Below, one piece after another: positions 23,856 through 33,047 of a stretch of DNA of 43,146 nucleotides (position 1 is the stretch's first letter; each line of letters opens with the position of its first letter). Where the stretch lies: the NCBI GenBank assembly GCA_944322935.1, contig CALUQO010000022.1, positions 1-43,146 on the forward strand. Reading direction: 5' to 3'. Source of the stretch: Candidatus Gastranaerophilales bacterium (lineage in GTDB: Bacteria > Cyanobacteriota > Vampirovibrionia > Gastranaerophilales > Gastranaerophilaceae). The notes beneath the pieces were generated by a model. The model worked only from the letters and a program-made list of their open reading frames with translations. It had not been told where the DNA came from and searched no databases. The translations under genes were made by a program, and so were the position numbers.

Positions 23856-24920
23856 TTATTTTTTAGAAAACTTAACTTCCTTTGCAATTGTTTCTTTTAC
23901 AACATCATTGATATGTATTTTGTTGACAATACTTGCTCTTTTCTTACGGAAAAGCATATCCGTAAATGCCTCAATCCTTGTAATAAAACCGGCCTCGCCA
24001 GTTTGTTCATCAACTGAAAGATTTAAAATCGGTTTGTTGAATTTTCTTGCCGCTCTCGAAATTCTTTCCACCATTATTGAATCAGGCCCGCATCCGAAAG
24101 CATTTATCGTAATAATTCCGTCAATGTTGTTGTCCTGCAAATAATGACCGGCAGCACCCGTCATTTCATATTCATTTGCCCAGTAAAGTTTAGAATCCAT
24201 TGCTGAAATTCCTTCTTTTAACTGTTCAATTGATAGCTGCTCTGCAGTGTATGATTTAACATCCAGTTTTTCGAGTTTATCGAAAATTTTCATCGATATT
24301 CTGTCATCAAATAAATTGTAGCTGTGCGCAAGCACCGCAACACTAATCGGATAAGACTTCTGGTTGTTAACTATTACTACCTGCCCTTTTTTGGCGTAAT
24401 TCAACGCTTTTTCAAAAGAAATACCCGAATTGAGCATAATTTTGAAATTATTTAATACTTTCCAGCCTTCTTTAGAAGCTTCCTTAATCCTTTTTTCATC
24501 AGTTATACCGAAAGGTGCCACAGCTTCTTTTAAGAAAGAGTACAACCCCCTGTTTTTTTCGGATTTATCCAGTGTTGCATCTATTATAGTGAATTTTCTT
24601 TTAACAACGTTTTTGATTAAATCGGGAAGCCCTCTGATTTTAGAACAGTTGTATATTTTGTGATCAATGGATTGAATTGAAGGAATAAAAATTTTATCTA
24701 TACCTTTGTCTAAAAGGTTCAAAATATGGCCTACATAAACCTTTATAGGCAGGCATGTTTCCGATACAACAAGTGCCGAACCGTCCGACATGGTCTGTTT
24801 GGTAGTTTTGTCGGAAATAATTACTTTAATACCCAGCTTTTCAAAAAAGCCATACCAAAACGGGAAATAATTGTAGTATGACATAGCTCTCGGAATACCT
24901 ATTTGCATTGTTTCGGACAT
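23856..24920 (-). CDS. 2-hydroxyacyl-CoA dehydratase-family / DUF2229 protein
   Basis: 354 residues with AAGGA eight bases before the ATG. The fold signature is IGIPRAMSYYNYFPFW near the start, then three conserved cysteines: VVSETCLPIK (Cys56), YNCSKIRG (Cys92) and INAFGCGPDS, which in this superfamily bind a [4Fe-4S] cluster, plus LSVDEQTGEAGFITRIEAFT. This is the dehydratase-like half seen in DUF2229 and CoA-activase-associated proteins of anaerobes, a fragment-length stand-alone version. No ATPase activator (BadF type) lies in this window. The substrate is unknown. It suggests a strictly anaerobic host. Confidence 0.8.
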   Translation of the reverse strand: MSETMQIGIPRAMSYYNYFPFWYGFFEKLGIKVIISDKTTKQTMSDGSALVVSETCLPIKVYVGHILNLLDKGIDKIFIPSIQSIDHKIYNCSKIRGLPDLIKNVVKRKFTIIDATLDKSEKNRGLYSFLKEAVAPFGITDEKRIKEASKEGWKVLNNFKIMLNSGISFEKALNYAKKGQVVIVNNQKSYPISVAVLAHSYNLFDDRISMKIFDKLEKLDVKSYTAEQLSIEQLKEGISAMDSKLYWANEYEMTGAAGHYLQDNNIDGIITINAFGCGPDSIMVERISRAARKFNKPILNLSVDEQTGEAGFITRIEAFTDMLFRKKRASIVNKIHINDVVKETIAKEVKFSKK

Positions 24921-25226
24921 CTAATTTTCCTTCTGTGACTTATCCTATTCAGAATATATTATAAATCAAAAAAAATTTTTTTCAGAATAAGCATTTTTTA
25001 TAAAAGTTCAAAAAATTTTTTATTATACCTAAAACACTACATATATAGCAGTTTGAAACATGTTCGGCTGCTGCTACATTTTTAACATTACTTAACAAAA
25101 TGCAAAAAAATAAGTGTAAAGGGTACACATATTTGTAAATATATGTTAATATATTCGATACAAAATAGCAATTTATTTTTATGTTTTGCATTAAACAATC
25201 ATGTGTGAAGACTTTGGCAGGGTTAA
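24921..25226. other. 306-bp AT-rich divergent intergenic region
   Basis: Lies between the dehydratase-type gene (minus) and the first PSFG gene (plus). No gene is supported; short frames are AT-rich and lack ribosome sites. A minus-strand TATAAT (24958-24963) is a candidate -10 for the dehydratase-type gene. Plus-strand signals are unclear beyond the AGGG before the ATG at 25227. Confidence 0.5.
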
Positions 25227-26180
25227 ATGAAGTTACAATCACTAAATTACACCAGACAACAAAACGTTAATACGGAGCATGCTAATTCAAAGAAGAAAAA
25301 TCCTTCTTTTGGAAATCCTGCTGTTGCGTTTGCGACATTTATTGAAAACAACGGATTTTTGGGAGAATTTCTGAGTATTGATACATTCGGCATGATGGCA
25401 CCGAGAACGGGCCAGGGATATTTGAGAAACCGTAAAGAATTAGGCCATTTAAACTACAAAGCCGGAAGAGAAGAACTTGTAAGAGAGGTATTATCAGGCC
25501 CTGCATTTTTCTATGTACCGCTTTTGGTAATGACAGGCATAGGGCTGTTACGGGGCAAAGTAGCCAAAGTTCAAGCAGGTGTTCTTGACAGTTTCAAACC
25601 TATCATGCAAAAAACAACGGCTTCACTCAAAGATTCCGCAGCTATTAAAAAGAATTTTGTTAAAACTTTAACAGACGAAGCTTTCCAAGGTTATGACAAA
25701 GAAAAAGGTTTGATTAGCGAACTGTCGGATTTAATGGTTAAAAATGTTGAAAAAACAGAACCCGCAAAAAAACTTCGCGCGCAGGCAGTAAAAGTTATTA
25801 CAAAACTCAACAAGGCTAACGGAAAATACCTTGATAATGCTTCTACTATTCAAGCCGGCGGAAAAGACCATGATGTTAATTCATTGTTTAAGGATATGAG
25901 AAACTATCTCGATGATTTCACGAAAAAAGCAGAAAAAACCTCCGATGATAAAGAAACTTTTGTAAATAAATTCCACAAAAGAGCAAAAGAATTGCGCTAT
26001 GCAACCAACATTCTTGCAGTTGGTGCACTTTCAGCGTTCTTATGCATAATTCCGAAATTATATCAAACAGGTGACAAATTCCCGGGTGTGGACGGACTTA
26101 ATACCGGAGAAAACACAAATGCCGGCAATACAACAACGGCAAAACAACCTGATAAGGTTGAAGTAAAGGGGGCTGCATAA
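25227..26180 (+). CDS. PSFG-motif membrane protein, first of tandem pair
   Basis: 317 residues, unrecognised. The N-terminus reads MKLQSLNYTRQQN then SKKKNPSFGNPAVAF, with PSFG at ~24-27. Hydrophobic segments lie at ~90-108 (GPAFFYVPLLVMTGIGLLRG) and ~258-276 (ATNILAVGALSAFLCIIPKL). Between them is a Lys/Asp/Thr-rich helical region. It ends in an Asn/Thr/Lys tail. It is immediately followed (0 bp gap) by a second PSFG protein. The domain logic resembles a membrane-anchored scaffold; function is unknown. No signal peptide. Confidence 0.75.
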   Translation: MKLQSLNYTRQQNVNTEHANSKKKNPSFGNPAVAFATFIENNGFLGEFLSIDTFGMMAPRTGQGYLRNRKELGHLNYKAGREELVREVLSGPAFFYVPLLVMTGIGLLRGKVAKVQAGVLDSFKPIMQKTTASLKDSAAIKKNFVKTLTDEAFQGYDKEKGLISELSDLMVKNVEKTEPAKKLRAQAVKVITKLNKANGKYLDNASTIQAGGKDHDVNSLFKDMRNYLDDFTKKAEKTSDDKETFVNKFHKRAKELRYATNILAVGALSAFLCIIPKLYQTGDKFPGVDGLNTGENTNAGNTTTAKQPDKVEVKGAA

Positions 26181-27197
26181 ATGAAAATTAACGGATATTC
26201 ATCGGCAGCACCGCGTGCTTCGTACAAACAAAATCAAAATAACACTCAGCCGTCTTTTGGAAATAATATAGCTAACCGCGCATTTGAAACACTCGGCAAA
26301 GCTTGCAATATAGATTCAAACGGCTCATTGACAAGGAGCATGTTCTTTATTGTTGCCACACTGTTCATGCTTGGCGGAAGATTTTTTGAATCACGCAGCA
26401 ACGATGAAAAAAGAGAAGTTGTTACGCGTGATATACCGGCGGTAGCACTTTCTGTAGCCGGCGCACCGATAATTAACAAAGCGGTAGCTTACGCGGTAAC
26501 TAAAAAATCAGGTGTACCGATATCGGTTATGGGTAATCCGAATGACCCGATAATTTCCTTGGGCAAAGATGAAGCAGGCAAACCTAAATTTACGTTAGGC
26601 AAACAGGGCAAGGTTTTCAGCTCTTCATTTGCTTCTCAAAAACAAATCATAGACTGGTACTCCGGTTTTGACAATTTAGATAATGCCCTTGTAAATTTTA
26701 GCGAAACTGTTGATAAACACGGCGGTAAGTTGGAGAAAGTTTTCAACAAATTAGGTTTAACCGACATGTTGAAAGCCGTTACCGACAAAAAAGACAACAA
26801 GGGTATTTTAGAAGCAATTAAAGAAGCAAAAGCTAACGGCAATGAAGGCTTTAAAAACCTTGAAAATGCCTTAAAAGCCACGCCAAACGACAACAATCTG
26901 CTCAAGTTTGGTAAAAAAGCGCATGCTTATGTTAAACTGGGCGGCATTGCGTTTATGGCTGCAACGCTCGGATACTTCCTGCCGCATTTGAATATCATTA
27001 CAACAAAAAAGAAATACCAGAAAAAACTTGATGAAGGAAAAATTTCTCAATCTGATTTTGATATAAGAATGCAAAGAACATCACCGGTATTCAGAGTTTC
27101 TTCAGGTATATTGAGTTTCCACAGATCATCAGCTCAAAAGACTTTTAAAAATCTTTTGAGCATGATGGATGCTGCTTCTGTTTCGGAAACTAAATAA
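26181..27197 (+). CDS. PSFG-motif membrane protein, second of tandem pair
   Basis: 338 residues starting directly after the previous stop; AAGGGGG inside the preceding gene serves as its ribosome site. N-terminus MKINGYSSAAPRASYKQNQ then QPSFGNNIANRAFETL, with PSFG at ~24-27, the same offset as its neighbour. Hydrophobic parts at ~50-67 (SMFFIVATLFMLGGRFFE), ~85-100 (AVALSVAGAPIINKAV) and ~250-270 (LGGIAFMAATLGYFLPHLNI). The C-terminal end overlaps the convergent regulator by eight bases. Function unknown; probably works with its tandem partner. Confidence 0.75.
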   Translation: MKINGYSSAAPRASYKQNQNNTQPSFGNNIANRAFETLGKACNIDSNGSLTRSMFFIVATLFMLGGRFFESRSNDEKREVVTRDIPAVALSVAGAPIINKAVAYAVTKKSGVPISVMGNPNDPIISLGKDEAGKPKFTLGKQGKVFSSSFASQKQIIDWYSGFDNLDNALVNFSETVDKHGGKLEKVFNKLGLTDMLKAVTDKKDNKGILEAIKEAKANGNEGFKNLENALKATPNDNNLLKFGKKAHAYVKLGGIAFMAATLGYFLPHLNIITTKKKYQKKLDEGKISQSDFDIRMQRTSPVFRVSSGILSFHRSSAQKTFKNLLSMMDAASVSETK

Positions 27198-27435
27198 AAC
27201 GCATTTGTTGAATTTCAATATCTGAAATATCGCATAGTTCATTTGCTATGTCGATTCCTGTTTCATCATTTATAATTTCAAGAAGTATCAAGCCTTTGGG
27301 TGAACATTTGCCGTTTATTTCCTCGTGTAAACCTATTCTGGTTTTTATGATACAGCCGTATTTGGTTAAAATTTCCTGTACGGCAACAGCCGTATCAAGC
27401 CGGTTATTAATTTTTATACCGATAATTGTGGTCAT
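27190..27435 (-). CDS. TM1266-family (iron-only hydrogenase regulator-like) protein
   Basis: 81 residues from the ATG with GGAGG five bases upstream; the longer frame to 27477 lacks support. MTTIIGIKINNRLDTAVAVQ followed by VQEILTKYGCIIKTRIGLHE is the ferredoxin-like, NikR-C/ACT-type fold of the TM1266 family, which often accompanies [FeFe]-hydrogenase genes. No hydrogenase is in the window. It faces and overlaps the PSFG gene by eight bases, and lies just downstream of hsp20. Confidence 0.72.
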   Translation of the reverse strand: MTTIIGIKINNRLDTAVAVQEILTKYGCIIKTRIGLHEEINGKCSPKGLILLEIINDETGIDIANELCDISDIEIQQMRFI

Positions 27436-27508
27436 AATTCCTCCGTATTTATATAAAAAATCCGTTCTAATAGTCAAACAGTATGGGAACCGGCCCCAAA
27501 ATCAAGTT

Positions 27509-27961
27509 TTATTTTATTTCCAGTTTTTTAGTTTCTTCGTTTGATAATTTTAATTTTGGAAGGTCAAGACGCAATATACCGTTATCCAAATGAGCCTGAG
27601 CCTCGGAGGTGTTAATTTCTTGCGGGAAATAAACAGTTCTGCAATAATCACCGTAGGCAAACTCTGTTTTATGATATTTTTTGTTTTTTTCCTCTTTTTC
27701 TTCCTGCTTTCTGGCAGAAATAGTCATGTATGATTTGTTTAATTCAACATCAATATCTTCTTTTTTTATACCCGGGACTTCGACCCTGATTCTGTATTCA
27801 TTGTCAAACTCTTTTATATCAACAGGTATGGTCAATCCCTTTGTCTCTTTTTCAAGCACATATTCGGGGAAAACAGAATCAAAGCTGCGGCGCAGTATGG
27901 AATTGATTTCCTCATTTAATGTGTTCATAAAAGTATCAGGTTTTCTTATCAAATATTTCAT
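27509..27961 (-). CDS. hsp20: Small heat-shock protein, Hsp20/alpha-crystallin family
   Basis: 150 residues, the usual size. AAAGGAG precedes the ATG by five bases. The alpha-crystallin domain runs ~residues 45-140: VDIKEFDNEYRIRVEVPGIK, then EDIDVELNKSYMTISARKQE, and the GILRLDLPK strand, with a Lys-rich loop and an LEIK end. It is an ATP-independent holdase. No HrcA-type operator (CIRCE) was seen just upstream. Confidence 0.92.
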   Translation of the reverse strand: MKYLIRKPDTFMNTLNEEINSILRRSFDSVFPEYVLEKETKGLTIPVDIKEFDNEYRIRVEVPGIKKEDIDVELNKSYMTISARKQEEKEEKNKKYHKTEFAYGDYCRTVYFPQEINTSEAQAHLDNGILRLDLPKLKLSNEETKKLEIK

Positions 27962-28199
27962 ACGGACTCCTTTATTGTAATAATTAAAAAACTAAATAAT
28001 TTTACGTATATTTTGCATAAAAAAAATACCGTTTTCATTGCCCGAAAGCGGCATTTTTGCCGTAATAAATCCATCAATAAAATCATAATAAAATTATCAA
28101 CAGAAATTTGTATTTACACCGCTTTTTTAGTAAAATTTTTAATTGAAAATCGTAAATACGGGAAAATGGATTTTCCTGATGTGTGGGTACGGTGAGTTC

Positions 28200-29522
28200 A
28201 TGAAGTTTACATACGAGGAATTAGTTAAGGTCACGGAAGCGCAGGTGCTGCATTGCAGCAATACTTCAGGTGCATTGAGTATTTCCACAGATTCTCGCAA
28301 CATAAATGACACAAATGTTTATTTGCCCTTAAAAGGAGAAAAATTTGACGGGCATGACTTTATTAAAGATGCCGTAGATAAAGGTGCAAGGGGCTATTTT
28401 ACAAGTGATAAATCCCTTGTATTCCCGCAGGCAAAATTTGTTCTTTATGTAAAAAATACTCTTGAGGCTTATTTAAAACTTGCTTTATATTACAAAGAAA
28501 AAATAAATCCGATTACTATAGCAATTACGGGAAGCTCGGGCAAAACAACCACAAAAGAAATGATGGCATCTGTAGTTTCTCAGGCGTATAAAACACATAA
28601 ATCACCGTTGAATCACAACAATGAAATAGGTTTGTGCCAGACTTTGCTTTCCATGCCTGTTGATACGGAAGTATTGATTCTTGAAATGGGTATGCGGGGT
28701 CTGGGTGAAATTGAGCTGTTATCCAGGTATTCAAAACCCGATATAGCAGTTATTGTAAATACAGGCACTACTCATATCGGCCGGCTGGGGTCTGAAAAAA
28801 ATATCGCCATAGCAAAGTGCGAAATCACAAAATATCTGCACAAAGAAGGCTGCCTGTTTGCGCATGATACGGAATTAATCAGAGAAGTTAATAATTTTGA
28901 CGGGCAAACTGTATATTTAAGCTTGAACTCACCCGAGCTTAAAGATGTAAAATTAAACGAAAACTCCAGCACTTTTACTTACAAAAATTACCCTTACGAA
29001 TTGAATATCGAAGGACTGCATAATATACAAAATGCCCTGTTTGTAATTAGTGCAGCATTAAAACTCGGTATATGCGAAGATAAAATTGCAAAAGGTTTAA
29101 AAGAATATCACCCGATTGAAAAAAGATGGGAGCTTATTGATGCTGCCGGTTTTAAAATCATTAACGACAGTTATAATTCCAATCCGGAATCATTAAGAGC
29201 GGCTGTTTCAACATTTTTAACCACCAAAAAACCACCGAGACTCCTTGTACTGGGCGATATGGGGGAACTTGGCAAAAATGAAAAAGAATACCATAGAGAA
29301 ATCGGTGTATTTTTAAATAACTTTGATGATGTTAAACTTATTACGGTAGGCGAACTTGCAAAATATATTGCTCAGGGTACAAAACATAAATCAGTAAGTT
29401 TTGCGGGCAATGAGGGTGTTGCGTCTTATATCATTGAAAATATAGAAAAAGGCACTACAATACTTTTTAAAGCATCACGCTCAATGAAATTTGAAGAAAT
29501 AATCAAGGAGTTAAATCAATAA
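28200..29522 (+). CDS. murF: UDP-N-acetylmuramoyl-tripeptide--D-Ala-D-Ala ligase
   Basis: 440 residues from the ATG at 28200 (GGTGAG upstream); the TTG at 28143 is an unlikely longer start. Mur-ligase signatures: STDSRNINDTNVYLPLKGEK, the ATP loop ITGSSGKTTTKEM, LNHNNEIGLCQTLL, GMRGLGEIELLS, and the C-terminal NDSYNSNPESLRAAV with LLVLGDMGELG. It adds D-Ala-D-Ala to UDP-MurNAc-tripeptide in the cytoplasm. First gene of a five-gene operon; its stop overlaps the mraY start by one base (TAATG). Confidence 0.96.
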   Translation: MKFTYEELVKVTEAQVLHCSNTSGALSISTDSRNINDTNVYLPLKGEKFDGHDFIKDAVDKGARGYFTSDKSLVFPQAKFVLYVKNTLEAYLKLALYYKEKINPITIAITGSSGKTTTKEMMASVVSQAYKTHKSPLNHNNEIGLCQTLLSMPVDTEVLILEMGMRGLGEIELLSRYSKPDIAVIVNTGTTHIGRLGSEKNIAIAKCEITKYLHKEGCLFAHDTELIREVNNFDGQTVYLSLNSPELKDVKLNENSSTFTYKNYPYELNIEGLHNIQNALFVISAALKLGICEDKIAKGLKEYHPIEKRWELIDAAGFKIINDSYNSNPESLRAAVSTFLTTKKPPRLLVLGDMGELGKNEKEYHREIGVFLNNFDDVKLITVGELAKYIAQGTKHKSVSFAGNEGVASYIIENIEKGTTILFKASRSMKFEEIIKELNQ

Positions 29523-30487
29523 TGATATTAGCAATAGTAGCAGCACTTGTCGCATTTGTTTTGTCTTTGCTTCTGGGCGTGCCTTATATAGATTTTTTAA
29601 AGAAAAAAATGCTCGGGCAATATATCAGAGAAGAAGCCCCTGAATCTCACGCACAAAAAGGCGGAACACCGACAACAGGCGGCGTTTTTCTGGTTACAGC
29701 AGCTGTTATTGCTGCTGTTGTATCTCTGTTTATGGCTGAAAAAACCTCAACAGGAGCGTTTTTGCTTTTGATAACATTTATTTTTTACATGTTTGCAGGG
29801 TTTCAGGATGACTCGCAAAAATTTGAACACCACGCAAACAAAGGTCTGAGCGCAAGAGGAAAACTCATTTTGCAGATAGCCATTGCCTGTCTGCCTGTTA
29901 TGTTTGTTACAATAAGCGGCAGAACATTTTTGACCTTCGGAGAATATACTCTGAATCTCGGTTATTTGTATCCGGTTTTCGGAATTTTTCTTATAACCGG
30001 TGTATCTAACGCCGTAAACCTGACTGACGGATTAGACGGTCTGGCCGCTTCCAATATGGTTGTGTCAACGCTTGCGCTTGCAATAATAAATCTTATTATG
30101 GGAAACATTGATATTGCTATTATATGTGCTTCCGTAATGGGCGCGTGCCTTGGATTTTTATATTTCAACAGACACCCCGCAAAAGTGTTTATGGGCGACA
30201 CAGGCTCGCTTGCTTTGGGCGGTGTGTTAGGTACAATTGCAGTTATGGGCAAATTTGAACTCTGGCTTATTCCGATAGGAATAATATTTTTAATCGAAAC
30301 GTTGTCCGTAATGCTGCAGGTAACCAGCTACAAACTTACGGGCAAAAGAATTTTCAAAATGAGTCCGATACATCATCATTTTGAACTTTGCGGCTGGAAA
30401 GAGGTAACAATAGTAAAAGTCTTTACGCTTGTTAACTTTATTTTTTGCACCGGTGCTGTTCTTTTGTTCTGGTATTTAAACAGGTAA
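29522..30487 (+). CDS. mraY: Phospho-N-acetylmuramoyl-pentapeptide transferase
   Basis: 321 residues, ten membrane helices expected. Motifs: HAQKGGTPTTGGVF, FQDDSQK (the Asp-Asp pair), NAVNLTDGLDGLA, MGDTGSLALGG and the C-terminal SPIHHHFELCGW. It links UDP-MurNAc-pentapeptide to undecaprenyl phosphate to form lipid I at the inner membrane. All catalytic Asp and His residues are present. One-base overlap with murF and nine bases to murD mark a tight operon. Confidence 0.97.
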   Translation: MILAIVAALVAFVLSLLLGVPYIDFLKKKMLGQYIREEAPESHAQKGGTPTTGGVFLVTAAVIAAVVSLFMAEKTSTGAFLLLITFIFYMFAGFQDDSQKFEHHANKGLSARGKLILQIAIACLPVMFVTISGRTFLTFGEYTLNLGYLYPVFGIFLITGVSNAVNLTDGLDGLAASNMVVSTLALAIINLIMGNIDIAIICASVMGACLGFLYFNRHPAKVFMGDTGSLALGGVLGTIAVMGKFELWLIPIGIIFLIETLSVMLQVTSYKLTGKRIFKMSPIHHHFELCGWKEVTIVKVFTLVNFIFCTGAVLLFWYLNR

Positions 30488-30496
30488 GGTATAAAA

Positions 30497-31858
30497 ATGA
30501 AAAGAAAATGGTTTGATAAAAAAGTATTAATATTAGGACTCTCTAAAAGCGGCATAGCTGCAGCTAAATATCTTAACTCACACGGCGCAGACTGCTTTAT
30601 TACCGAAAAAAAACCGCTTGAGCCAAAAGATGAACAAACCGTTAAAGAGCTGAATGAAATAGGCATAAGAACAGAATTCGGCGGACACAGCGAAGAATTT
30701 ATGAGTGATGTTTATCTTGCTGTCACAAGCCCCGGTATTCCTCCAAAATCAGAGCTTATGCAAAAATTGAAAGAAAAAAATATTCAGGTCATAAGCGAGA
30801 TTGAGCTTGCTTATCTTGAAACCCAGATTCCTTTTATTGCAATAACGGGCACAAACGGAAAAACAACAACAACAGAGCTTACAAATTTTATAATAAACAA
30901 AGAATACCACTCAGAAAAATGCGGTAATATAGGCATTCCGCCATGCTCACTGCTGGACAACAGCAAGGATATGGATTATCTTGTGTGCGAGGTCAGCTCT
31001 TTTCAGCTTACTTACAGCCCGAGTTTCCGTCCGCAGATTGCAGTGTGGATGAACTTTACACCTGACCATATAGACTGGCACGGCGGTCTTGACGGGTATT
31101 TTGAAGCAAAAGCATCTTTATTTGCATCAAACAAAAAACCCGGCTTTGCTGTTTTTAATGCTGCAGATGAAAAAGTTTTTGACTTCGGCAAAAATTACGA
31201 CGGAGAAAAATACTTCTTTGACAAAGAACTGGAGAAAAACTGTTCTTATATTAAAGATAATGCCATATATTTTAAAAACAGCAAGGGTGAAGAAGAAAAA
31301 ATTATTGATATATCTGATGTTCCTCTTGTCGGAAACCATAATTATCAAAATATAATGGCATCTTTAATCTGTGCAAAAATCGTAGGCTTAGATACGGATA
31401 AAATTACTCAGGCAATAAAAGAATTTAAAGCCCCGGAACATAGATGCGAATTTGTTGACAATATCTGCGGAAAAGATGTATACAACGACTCAAAAGCAAC
31501 AAATCCCGAGGCGGCAATAGTTGCATTGAAATCTTTTGAAGGGAAAACAGTTACATTGATTGCCGGCGGAACAGACAAAAATACGGACTTAACGGAATTT
31601 TGTGAAACCGTTAAAAAATATGTAAATCACGTAGTGCTTTTGGGAGCGGCAAAAGAACGTTTTGAATCAGAACTTCGCAAAAACGGTTATGATAATATAA
31701 TAATGGAACAAGGAAGTTTTCAAGACGGAGTTGACAGAGCGTTTGAACTGCCTGATGAAGTGATTTTGTTATCACCTGCATGTTCAAGCTACGATATGTT
31801 CTCAGGTTACGAAGAACGCGGAAGGGTATTCAAAGAGTATGCCTTATCGAAAAAATAG
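30497..31858 (+). CDS. murD: UDP-N-acetylmuramoyl-L-alanine--D-glutamate ligase
   Basis: 453 residues. The N-terminal Rossmann part is KVLILGLSKSGIAAAKYL, the ATP loop ITGTNGKTTTTELTNF, then CEVSSFQLTYSPSFRPQIAV and the NDSKATNPEAAIVALKSF and LIAGGTDKNTDL motifs in the C-terminal domain. It adds D-Glu in the cytoplasm. The last 20 bases overlap ftsW. Confidence 0.96.
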   Translation: MKRKWFDKKVLILGLSKSGIAAAKYLNSHGADCFITEKKPLEPKDEQTVKELNEIGIRTEFGGHSEEFMSDVYLAVTSPGIPPKSELMQKLKEKNIQVISEIELAYLETQIPFIAITGTNGKTTTTELTNFIINKEYHSEKCGNIGIPPCSLLDNSKDMDYLVCEVSSFQLTYSPSFRPQIAVWMNFTPDHIDWHGGLDGYFEAKASLFASNKKPGFAVFNAADEKVFDFGKNYDGEKYFFDKELEKNCSYIKDNAIYFKNSKGEEEKIIDISDVPLVGNHNYQNIMASLICAKIVGLDTDKITQAIKEFKAPEHRCEFVDNICGKDVYNDSKATNPEAAIVALKSFEGKTVTLIAGGTDKNTDLTEFCETVKKYVNHVVLLGAAKERFESELRKNGYDNIIMEQGSFQDGVDRAFELPDEVILLSPACSSYDMFSGYEERGRVFKEYALSKK

Positions 31859-33047
31859 ACAAAATACAAATAATAATATAAATGATTATGACAACCTGAC
31901 ACCCACAAGTGATGTGGTGTTGTCTTCGGCCGACAGAACCCTGATGGTCGTGGTAGCATTTCTTGTTGTAATAGGTCTTATGGCAATTTTTTCTGCCGGT
32001 GCCCCAAAAGCCATGGATTTGGGGCAAAATCCTGCATCATTTGCGCTAAAGCAGTTTGCATATCTTGTTGTCGGCTTTTTCGGTCTTAAATATTTTATGA
32101 AATTAGATTATAAAAAACTGAGAGATTGGGCTGTACCTTTTGCCTGGTTTGTTATAATTATGCTTGCTCTGGTTGACTTTACACCGTTAGGGGTTATAGT
32201 CAACGGAGCCAGAAGATGGATTATACTTGGACCTATACAGTTCCAGCCTTCGGAAATGACAAAGCTTGCAGTGATTTTGCTTCTTGCTAACGCTTTTCAT
32301 CGTGACGGAAATTTGTTTGATACAACAAAGTGGACAAGATATTTTATACCGATTTTGATAATGGTATTTCTTGTTTTTAAACAGCCTAACCTTTCTATGG
32401 TAGTTCTGTTGTTTTTAACCTCGTGTGTAATGTATTTAAGTATTGCAGGCTCAATAAAATACATGATTGCCGCAGGATTAGCCCTGATAGGGACAATTGC
32501 CGGCGGGTTTATGATGTTCGGACATAAATTATTGCACGGATATCAGATGCAGCGTATTCAAATATGGTTGAACCCAAATTCTGACCCTTACGGGGCAGGA
32601 TATAACATTATTCAATCCTTACTGGCTTTTGCTGCCGGCGGATTCTGGGGAGTCGGGTACGGCAACTCCAAACAAAAACTCGCATGGCTGCCTGAAGGAC
32701 ATACAGACTTTATTTTTGCGGTAATTGCCGAAGAATTAGGATTTTTGGGATGTTTTTTAATTATAGGTCTATTCTGGACATTTATACACAGAGGTATTAT
32801 TATAGCCTCGAGAGCAAATGACATGTACGGCAAACTTCTGGCTGTAGGTATTACATTATCTATAGGTTTACAGGCGTTTATCAACATGAGTGTATCAAGT
32901 TCACTCATACCCGCAACAGGCGTTCCGCTTCCCTTTATAAGCTACGGCGGTACATCTCTTGTCGTTTCACTGTGTATGGTAGGAATTTTGTTAAATATTT
33001 CAAAAAAGAGAATAAAAAGGATAAAAAATTATGAGCGAAACTATTGA
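31839..33047 (+). CDS. ftsW: SEDS peptidoglycan polymerase FtsW
   Basis: 402 residues. An N-terminal polar leader (~45 residues) is followed by about ten membrane helices. SEDS signatures: PLGVIVNGARRWIILGPIQF, QPSEMTKLAVILL, WLPEGHTDFIFAVIAEELGF and the C-terminal ATGVPLPFISYGGTSLVVSL. FtsW polymerises lipid II during septation with a partner bPBP. It overlaps murD by 20 bases and murG by 17. The position between murD and murG favours FtsW over RodA. Confidence 0.95.
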   Translation: MPYRKNRQNTNNNINDYDNLTPTSDVVLSSADRTLMVVVAFLVVIGLMAIFSAGAPKAMDLGQNPASFALKQFAYLVVGFFGLKYFMKLDYKKLRDWAVPFAWFVIIMLALVDFTPLGVIVNGARRWIILGPIQFQPSEMTKLAVILLLANAFHRDGNLFDTTKWTRYFIPILIMVFLVFKQPNLSMVVLLFLTSCVMYLSIAGSIKYMIAAGLALIGTIAGGFMMFGHKLLHGYQMQRIQIWLNPNSDPYGAGYNIIQSLLAFAAGGFWGVGYGNSKQKLAWLPEGHTDFIFAVIAEELGFLGCFLIIGLFWTFIHRGIIIASRANDMYGKLLAVGITLSIGLQAFINMSVSSSLIPATGVPLPFISYGGTSLVVSLCMVGILLNISKKRIKRIKNYERNY

